Assembly: GCF_002954225.1 (NCBI RefSeq)
Contig: NZ_PPTH01000016.1
Span: 253,114 to 317,113 of the forward strand
Length of the DNA: 64,000 nucleotides
DNA from: Arthrobacter ruber
GTDB lineage: Bacteria; Actinomycetota; Actinomycetes; Actinomycetales; Micrococcaceae
Direction: 5' to 3'
The notes beneath the pieces were generated by a model. It worked only from the letters and a program-made list of their open reading frames with translations. It was not told where the DNA came from and ran no database searches. Shown here in pieces: positions 59,333-64,000 of the stretch. The position numbers and the translations under genes are program-made. How positions within the stretch are numbered: position 1 is the first letter of the stretch; the number at the start of each line of letters is the position of its first letter.

Positions 59333-60508
59333 TCAGGAAGCCGGTACGGGTACGCGGAGGAGTCGATCATCGGCCTCGGAGGGGTCGCCGCGTCCGTCGG
59401 TGTTACTGGTGAGGATCCACAGGCCACCGTCGGGGCCGGCGGCGACGTCCCGGAACCGGCCGTAGTCGCCCGTGTAGTAGTCGGTGGAGGCACCAGGGTC
59501 GGCGACGGGCACGGCGCGCAGCACCTGGCCGCGGAGATTGGCGATGTACAGCGTGCCGCCCAGGTGCGTCATTCCGCTGGGGCTGGCCACTGCCGGATCC
59601 CACTGCTGGACCGGGTCGGTGAACCCTTCCGCGCCGGCGATGCCTTCGACGACTGGCCAACCGTAGTTGGTTCCGGCCGTGATGATGTTCAGCTCGTCCC
59701 AGGTGTTCTGCCCGAATTCCGTGGCGAACATCGTGCCGTCATCCGCCCATGTCACGCCCTGCGGGTTGCGGTGCCCATAGCTGTAGGTGAGCGAGTCGGG
59801 GAACGGGTTGTCGGCCGGGACCTCTCCGTCAGGAGTCATCCGGAGGATTTTTCCGGCAAGGGATGAACGATCCTGGGCAGCGTCGCGCCGGCCGGCGTCG
59901 CCGCTCGTCGCGTACAGCATCCCGTCGGGGCCAAAGGCCAGACGGCCACCGTCGTGATAACTCGCCGAAGGGATGCCGTCGAGCAGGGTTTCCGCCTCCC
60001 CCAGTTCCAGCGAGCCCGGGTCACCGATGGGAGTGAACCGCTGGATGCGATTCCCATCGGCTGCAGTGGAGTAGACGTAGAGCCTCTGCTGGTCATCGAC
60101 CGTCATGCCGAGCAGGCCCCCCTCCCCCGTACCGGCGACGCCCTCGACGGTTCCGGCGACGCGGGTCGAACCGTCGGGAAGGACCTCGAGAACCCGGTCG
60201 CTGTCCCGTTCACTGACGAGCGTTGCCCCGTCCGTGAACGCCACGGACCACGGAGCCTGCAAGCCCGAAGCGACGGTCTCGGGTTCAGCCCCCGGTACCA
60301 GTCGACCCGGGGAGGGTGTTCCCTCCGAGGTCGGTTGGGGTGAACCGGTCGCACCTGGGGTCGGAACACTGGTGGAGGACGAGGACGAGGACGGTAGCGC
60401 AGCTTGAGGTGCGGCTGTATCGGTCGCCGGGCTGCAGGAGCTGACGAGCACGGCGGTGCCGAGTGTCGCTACCGCAAGGGCCGCTCGGTGCGTGAAGCGA
60501 ATGGTCAT
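59333..60508 (-). CDS. PQQ-dependent aldose sugar dehydrogenase-like lipoprotein
   Basis: 391 residues from ATG 60508 (AGGAG site); the longer frame is Arg-rich filler. Lipobox LVSSC near residue 20, a Ser/Thr/Pro linker to about 70, then a six-bladed propeller of the soluble glucose/sorbosone dehydrogenase family: VASGLQAPWSVAFTDGATLVSERD, YHDGGRLAFGPDGMLYATSGDAGRRDAAQ, GKILRMTPDGEVP, YSYGHRNPQGVTWADDG. Oxidises sugars outside the cell if PQQ is available. No PQQ biosynthesis gene is in the window. Confidence 0.88.
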   Translation of the reverse strand: MTIRFTHRAALAVATLGTAVLVSSCSPATDTAAPQAALPSSSSSSTSVPTPGATGSPQPTSEGTPSPGRLVPGAEPETVASGLQAPWSVAFTDGATLVSERDSDRVLEVLPDGSTRVAGTVEGVAGTGEGGLLGMTVDDQQRLYVYSTAADGNRIQRFTPIGDPGSLELGEAETLLDGIPSASYHDGGRLAFGPDGMLYATSGDAGRRDAAQDRSSLAGKILRMTPDGEVPADNPFPDSLTYSYGHRNPQGVTWADDGTMFATEFGQNTWDELNIITAGTNYGWPVVEGIAGAEGFTDPVQQWDPAVASPSGMTHLGGTLYIANLRGQVLRAVPVADPGASTDYYTGDYGRFRDVAAGPDGGLWILTSNTDGRGDPSEADDRLLRVPVPAS

Positions 60509-60564
60509 GATGGTTCTCCTGCTGCGACAGTCTGGGCTTCGGGTATCAAGCGGTGCGAGCGGTG

Positions 60565-61230
60565 TCAGTCGTCGAAGTCGTGGGCGTAGACGCGGAAGTC
60601 GCCTCGTTTTTGGTGCATCGTCCACAGGGTGTCCGCGAGGGTGTCGGGGTCCGTAGCGGGATCGCCGGGTGTGATGGCGCCCGGGATGATGAGCTGGCCG
60701 ACGTGGATGTTGTCGGCTTTCACGGTGTCGTGGAGCATCTGCGCGTAGGCGCTCTCACCGGCGAAGGCGATAGACGTCCCGGCATAGGTTCCATTCGGGC
60801 GGACGGCGCTGCCGCCGTTGACGAACAGGATGGTGCCCCGCCCGAGGAACCTCATGCCCTGCAGGACCTGGTGCACGGCGGTCAGCGGCCCGTAGACGGA
60901 GAATTCGACGGCGCCGGCCAGGTCCGTGACCGTGGTTTCCAGCAGGGGACGGAGGAACTCCTTCTGCGGCAGGGGGCTGTACTCGAGGATCTCGATCGGG
61001 CCGAGATCAGCGGTTGCCTGCTCAAGGGCGGCGACCAGCGATGCCGAGGTCCGGACATCGGCGGCGTATCCGCGGGCCGTGATGCCCTCGCTGGTGAGCT
61101 CTGCCGCGAGAGAGTCGAGGCGTTCCTGGTTGCGGGAGATCAGGGCAACGGAGAGTCCTTCGGAGCCGAACTTCCGGGCGATGGCAGCGCCGAGGCCCTG
61201 ACCTGCTCCGATGATGGCGATCGTGGTCAT
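60565..61230 (-). CDS. SDR-like protein lacking the YxxxK active site
   Basis: 221 residues. Nucleotide motif GAGQGLGAAIARKF near residue 8 and ALISRNQERLDSLAAEL are SDR-like, but where a catalytic YxxxK should follow VNGGSAV the sequence reads PNGTYAGTSIAFAGESAYAQM, with no matching Tyr/Lys pair. It may be an atypical SDR, a regulator or a NAD(P)-binding scaffold. Lies between the sugar dehydrogenase and hydrolase genes on the same strand. Confidence 0.78.
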   Translation of the reverse strand: MTTIAIIGAGQGLGAAIARKFGSEGLSVALISRNQERLDSLAAELTSEGITARGYAADVRTSASLVAALEQATADLGPIEILEYSPLPQKEFLRPLLETTVTDLAGAVEFSVYGPLTAVHQVLQGMRFLGRGTILFVNGGSAVRPNGTYAGTSIAFAGESAYAQMLHDTVKADNIHVGQLIIPGAITPGDPATDPDTLADTLWTMHQKRGDFRVYAHDFDD

Positions 61231-61330
61231 AATGTGTGGTCCTTTCGAGACGCTGACGTCAGATGTGTCTTAAGGTCCCCGTGGTGAGTGCTGAACGCAG
61301 ACGATGCGGCATATCCGGCCGGGGCTGGGG

Positions 61331-61375
61331 GGCGCGGACCCCATATGTGGGGATAGGACGGGTGGGGCCCGCGCC
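61331..61375 (-). terminator. G+C-rich hairpin after the alpha/beta hydrolase gene
   Basis: GGCGCGGACCCCA (61331-61343) pairs at 12 of 13 positions with TGGGGCCCGCGCC (61363-61375); an alternative inner stem CCCCA-TATG-TGGGG competes. It begins 19 bases after the hydrolase stop on that strand. Confidence 0.6.
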
Positions 61376-61394
61376 GTTCAGGGAGGGAAAAGGC

Positions 61395-62549
61395 TCAGAG
61401 GTTCTCGTTGAAGAAGAACGTGAGCTTGTCCCAGGGAATGAGGTCGACACGGTCGTAGAGATCGACGTGGCCGGCACCGGGAACGATGTAGAGCTCCTTC
61501 GGTTCGGCGGCCTGCGCGTAGGCGTCCTCGCTGAAGTAGCGCGAGTTCGCGACTTCTCCATGGACGAGCAGCACGGGGCGGGGCGCTATCCATTCGATGT
61601 TGTCAAACGGGTAGAATTGCATCAGTGCGCCGTTGCTGGTCATCGACATCTCCGTGGTGGAGCGGGGGTGCTGACCGCGCGGGGTGCGGTAGTAGTCGTA
61701 GAACTCCTTGGCGACGTCCGGGGAGTCGGCTGTGATGGTCGCAGGGGTGCCGACGATGTATTCGGTCGGCCCGCCCTCGGCTTCGATCCAGCGCTGCCGG
61801 CTCATCTGCTCGACGTGCTCGCGGCGCTGCTGCTGGGTCCAGGTGTCTCCGAGCTGCTGCCTTCGGTCACGTCCCATGTCGTACATGCTGACCGTGGCAA
61901 CAGCCTTCATCCGCGTATCGGTCTGTGCCGCTGCGATAGAGAACCCGCCGCTGCCGCACACCCCGAGCACGCCGATGCGTTCCCGGTCGACCAGCGGGTG
62001 CCGGCCGAGGTAGTCCACCGCTGCACTGAAGTCCTCGACGAACGCCTCCGGGGACGCGATGAAATGAGGCAACCCGCCGCTCTCGCCGTTGTAGGAGGCA
62101 TCAAAGGCGATCGTGACGAAACCACGCTCAGCCATGGTCTGCGCGTACAAGCCCGAGGTCTGCTCCTTCACACCGCCAAAGGGGTGCCCGACGACCAGCG
62201 CCCGCATGGGGGCAGACGATGAGGCGTTCTGCGGTGTGTAAAGGTCCGCGACGAGGGTGAGTCCGAGCCGGTTCGGGAAGGTCACTTTCTCGTGGGCGAC
62301 CAGCGGGTTGCGGGGGAAGGTCTTGTCCCACGACGGGTCCACGGCTGGTGCAGGTGCCGGAGCGCTCCCACCCCCGGGCCCGCTGGCCGCGGCACTGGCG
62401 ATGGAGAAAGCACCCAGGGCCGCTCCTCCGACACCTGCAAGCTTCAGGATGTTCCGTCGCCCGAGAGCTCGGCCGTCATTCCCGGACCGGCCCGGCTGGG
62501 TCAGTTCCGTATTCGGAATTGCTTCGGGAGGTAGCTGCTGGGCATTCAT
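61395..62549 (-). CDS. Exported alpha/beta hydrolase (Tat signal)
   Basis: 384 residues from ATG 62549 (AGGAG site). A twin-arginine-type signal LGRRNILKLAGVGGAALGAFSIASAA lies near residues 29-54, so it is exported folded. The hydrolase domain has VVGHPFGGVKEQ near 130, nucleophile elbow VCGSGGFSIAAA near 212 and a C-terminal HVDLYDR histidine near 365. Resembles YcjY-like COG1073 hydrolases. The substrate is unknown; an ester or lactone is plausible beside a sugar dehydrogenase that makes lactones. Confidence 0.83.
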   Translation of the reverse strand: MNAQQLPPEAIPNTELTQPGRSGNDGRALGRRNILKLAGVGGAALGAFSIASAAASGPGGGSAPAPAPAVDPSWDKTFPRNPLVAHEKVTFPNRLGLTLVADLYTPQNASSSAPMRALVVGHPFGGVKEQTSGLYAQTMAERGFVTIAFDASYNGESGGLPHFIASPEAFVEDFSAAVDYLGRHPLVDRERIGVLGVCGSGGFSIAAAQTDTRMKAVATVSMYDMGRDRRQQLGDTWTQQQRREHVEQMSRQRWIEAEGGPTEYIVGTPATITADSPDVAKEFYDYYRTPRGQHPRSTTEMSMTSNGALMQFYPFDNIEWIAPRPVLLVHGEVANSRYFSEDAYAQAAEPKELYIVPGAGHVDLYDRVDLIPWDKLTFFFNENL

Positions 62550-62694
62550 GGGGTACTCCTTAGATGTTCGGCAGGTATGGAGGTATTCGACGTGATCGCA
62601 GAGCAGGCCAGAAGGGCCGCGGATTCGCTGCCTGACCGCATCAGCGATTTGATGCAGGCAAGCCGACGCGGTGCCCAATGCGTCTGGTCGAGGA

Positions 62695-63720
62695 TCAGTC
62701 GAGGGTCAGCAGGACTTTCGTGGCCCGACGTTCTGCCATGGCCTTGTAGCCTTCCGCGGCGTCCTCGAGGGGCAGAGTGAGATCGAAGACCTTGCCCGGG
62801 TCGATGGTCCGGTCCCAGATCAGCTCGATCAGGTGCGGCAGGTAGCGGCGCACGGGTGCGGGCCCGCCGAGGGTATGGATGCCGGCGAAGAACAGCTCCA
62901 TGCCCGGGATCTGCACGTCGTAATTCACACCGACATAGCCGAGGTGCCCACCACCGCGGGTGGCTCCGACCGCCTGCATGAAGGACTCCTGCGTTCCGAC
63001 GGCTTCGACGACCGAGTGAGCCCCCAGCCCCCCGGTGAGTTCCTTGATTCGTGCGACGCCCTCTTCGCCGCGCTCCTCCACGATGTCGGTCGCACCGTAG
63101 AAGCGGGCGAGCTCCTGCCGATCCGCGTGCCGGGACATGGCGATGATGCGCTCTGCACCGAGCTGCTTGGCAGCAAGGATGGACATCAGACCGACAGCGC
63201 CGTCGCCGACAACGGCGACGGTCTTCCCCGGACCGGCCTGGGCGGCCTCAGCCGCGAACCAACCGGTACCGAGGACGTCGGAAGCTGCCAGCAGCGACGG
63301 GATCAGGTCGGCGTCCGGCTGCCCCGGCGTGGCAACCAGTGTCCCGTCGGCGTAGGGAATGCGCGCCTTCTGGGCCTGGGTCCCGATCCCGCCGGCCACG
63401 AACGAGGCGTGCACGCACTTGGACTGGAACCCGGCCTGACAGATCTCACAGGTGTTGTCGGAGATGACAAAGGACCCGACGACGAAGTCACCGACCGCAA
63501 GGGTCTTCACCTCCGCGCCGATCTCCTCGACGATGCCCACATACTCGTGACCCATCAGGGTGTGGTCCACCGGCTCGATCCCGCGGTAAGGCCACAAGTC
63601 GGACCCGCAGATGCACGTGGCGGTGAGACGGACGATCGCGTCGGTGGGCTCGATGATGGTCGGATCCTCACGGTCCTCGACCCGGACATCGCCCGGGGCG
63701 TGCATGATGACTCCACGCAT
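62695..63720 (-). CDS. Zinc-type alcohol dehydrogenase
   Basis: 341 residues from ATG 63720 (AAGGAG site). Catalytic zinc segment ATCICGSDLWPYRG near residue 34, GHEYVG near 57, a three-Cys structural lobe NTCEICQAGFQSKC, and Rossmann motif GDGAVGLMSILAA near 170. Member of the medium-chain dehydrogenases often annotated as glutathione-independent formaldehyde or aryl-alcohol dehydrogenases. Divergent from an XRE regulator, so it is the likely first gene of the regulon. The substrate is not identifiable. Confidence 0.86.
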   Translation of the reverse strand: MRGVIMHAPGDVRVEDREDPTIIEPTDAIVRLTATCICGSDLWPYRGIEPVDHTLMGHEYVGIVEEIGAEVKTLAVGDFVVGSFVISDNTCEICQAGFQSKCVHASFVAGGIGTQAQKARIPYADGTLVATPGQPDADLIPSLLAASDVLGTGWFAAEAAQAGPGKTVAVVGDGAVGLMSILAAKQLGAERIIAMSRHADRQELARFYGATDIVEERGEEGVARIKELTGGLGAHSVVEAVGTQESFMQAVGATRGGGHLGYVGVNYDVQIPGMELFFAGIHTLGGPAPVRRYLPHLIELIWDRTIDPGKVFDLTLPLEDAAEGYKAMAERRATKVLLTLD

Positions 63721-63746
63721 GATGAAACTCCTTGTCGTTCGGCTTT

Positions 63747-63777
63747 CCAGTGGCACTGGATGGTCACTGCATCCAGT
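63747..63777. promoter_or_regulatory. Overlapping inverted repeats before the alcohol dehydrogenase
   Basis: CCAGTG-G-CACTGG (63747-63759) overlaps ACTGGATG-N7-CATCCAGT (63755-63777). Both are perfect dyads, 27-57 bases before the dehydrogenase start and inside the divergent promoter region, fitting a site for the XRE regulator. Confidence 0.6.
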
Positions 63778-63804
63778 CAAACCCCGATTCGAGACGCGAA
63801 GGAG

Positions 63805-63832
63805 TCCCTGTCGAGGGATGTACTGACAGGGA
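63805..63832. promoter_or_regulatory. Inverted repeat near the XRE gene start
   Basis: TCCCTGTC (63805-63812) and GACAGGGA (63825-63832), 8-base arms with a 12-base centre, 38-65 bases before the regulator start. Possible autoregulatory site or leader hairpin. Confidence 0.5.
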
Positions 63833-63869
63833 ACCCCAGCGCCGTGAAGAGCGACCTACGCTTGATTCC

Positions 63870-64000
63870 ATGGACAATCGAGCCGAAGTCCGCGCCTTCC
63901 TCATGTCGCGGCGCGCGAAGGTGACACCGGAAGAAGCAGGGCTGATCGCAGGCCTCAACCGGCGAGTGCCCGGGCTCCGCCGCAACGAGGTCGCAACCCT
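63870..64000 (+). CDS. XRE-family regulator (MmyB-like), cut by window end
   Basis: Only the first 43 codons are present: MDNRAEVRAFLMSRRAKVTP, then EEAGL and NRRVPGLRRNEVATL. This is the recurring N-terminus of actinobacterial HTH regulators whose C-terminal part is an MmyB-like ligand-binding domain. Divergent from the alcohol dehydrogenase with dyad-rich DNA between, so it likely controls the redox-enzyme run 57597-63720. Confidence 0.8.
   Translation, partial: MDNRAEVRAFLMSRRAKVTPEEAGLIAGLNRRVPGLRRNEVAT

Noticed and set aside
1..64000. tRNA, rRNA, CRISPR, insertion sequences, att sites and origins
   Set aside because: Looked for cloverleaf-type ends, repeat-spacer arrays, transposase motifs and DnaA-box clusters while reading; none was convincing.

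Overview
The window is high-G+C DNA with dense operons, many 1- to 8-base gene overlaps (ATGA or GTGA junctions) and frequent GTG starts. Gene content (MHS permease, split transketolase, sugar ABC transporter without its own ATPase, RhaI-type isomerase, FGGY and PfkB kinases) points to an actinobacterium, most like soil Micrococcaceae such as Arthrobacter. That assignment is an inference from content and composition. I saw no tRNA, rRNA, CRISPR array, insertion sequence or phage gene.

Layout. (1) 1-5876: the 3' part of an L-rhamnose operon: isomerase (cut by the window edge), aldolase/lactaldehyde dehydrogenase fusion, rhamnulokinase and an FMN L-lactate dehydrogenase, a route from rhamnose to DHAP plus pyruvate. 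(2) 5878-7598: a MarR regulator divergent from a RidA-fold protein and an FMN quinone reductase. (3) 7703-12711: an SDR divergent from an MHS permease, a two-subunit transketolase and a GntR/FCD regulator; substrate unknown. (4) 13050-22652: allophanate hydrolase, a biotin carboxylase of the urea/guanidine type, two carboxylase-associated proteins, an APC permease and a divergent TetR. The pair of associated proteins makes guanidine a better substrate guess than urea. (5) 22696-28513: OhrR-like and ArsR regulators, a CynX-type MFS carrier, an ACT-domain membrane protein, a HAD phosphatase and NhaA. (6) 28644-34288: a complete L-idonate/5-ketogluconate/gluconate operon with a divergent GntR.

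(7) 34733-42505 is the least explained part: a DUF3500 lipoprotein, a two-component system, three small exported proteins and a HupE/UreJ-type membrane protein, looking less G+C-rich than the flanks. Three of its promoters carry an 11-bp-spaced direct repeat, the arrangement OmpR-family regulators bind, so it may be a single exported-protein regulon. (8) 42663-44521: EamA exporter and divergent LysR. (9) 44654-53820: an AraC-controlled sorbitol/mannitol operon with ABC transporter, two polyol dehydrogenases, fructokinase, a frameshifted P-loop kinase and a MarR gene. (10) 53921-56228: a DUF6152/DUF6644-like pair, a stretch of decayed genes and a cyclophilin-like lipoprotein. (11) 56228-64000: a run of small redox and exported enzymes (two SDRs, lipocalin-like lipoprotein, cupin, MFS, PQQ-type sugar dehydrogenase, alpha/beta hydrolase, zinc alcohol dehydrogenase) divergent from an XRE regulator cut by the window end.

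Three of the catabolic promoters (MHS/transketolase, idonate, polyol) each contain a 16-bp CRP/GlxR-like site with one mismatch, suggesting a shared carbon-control layer above the local GntR and AraC regulators.
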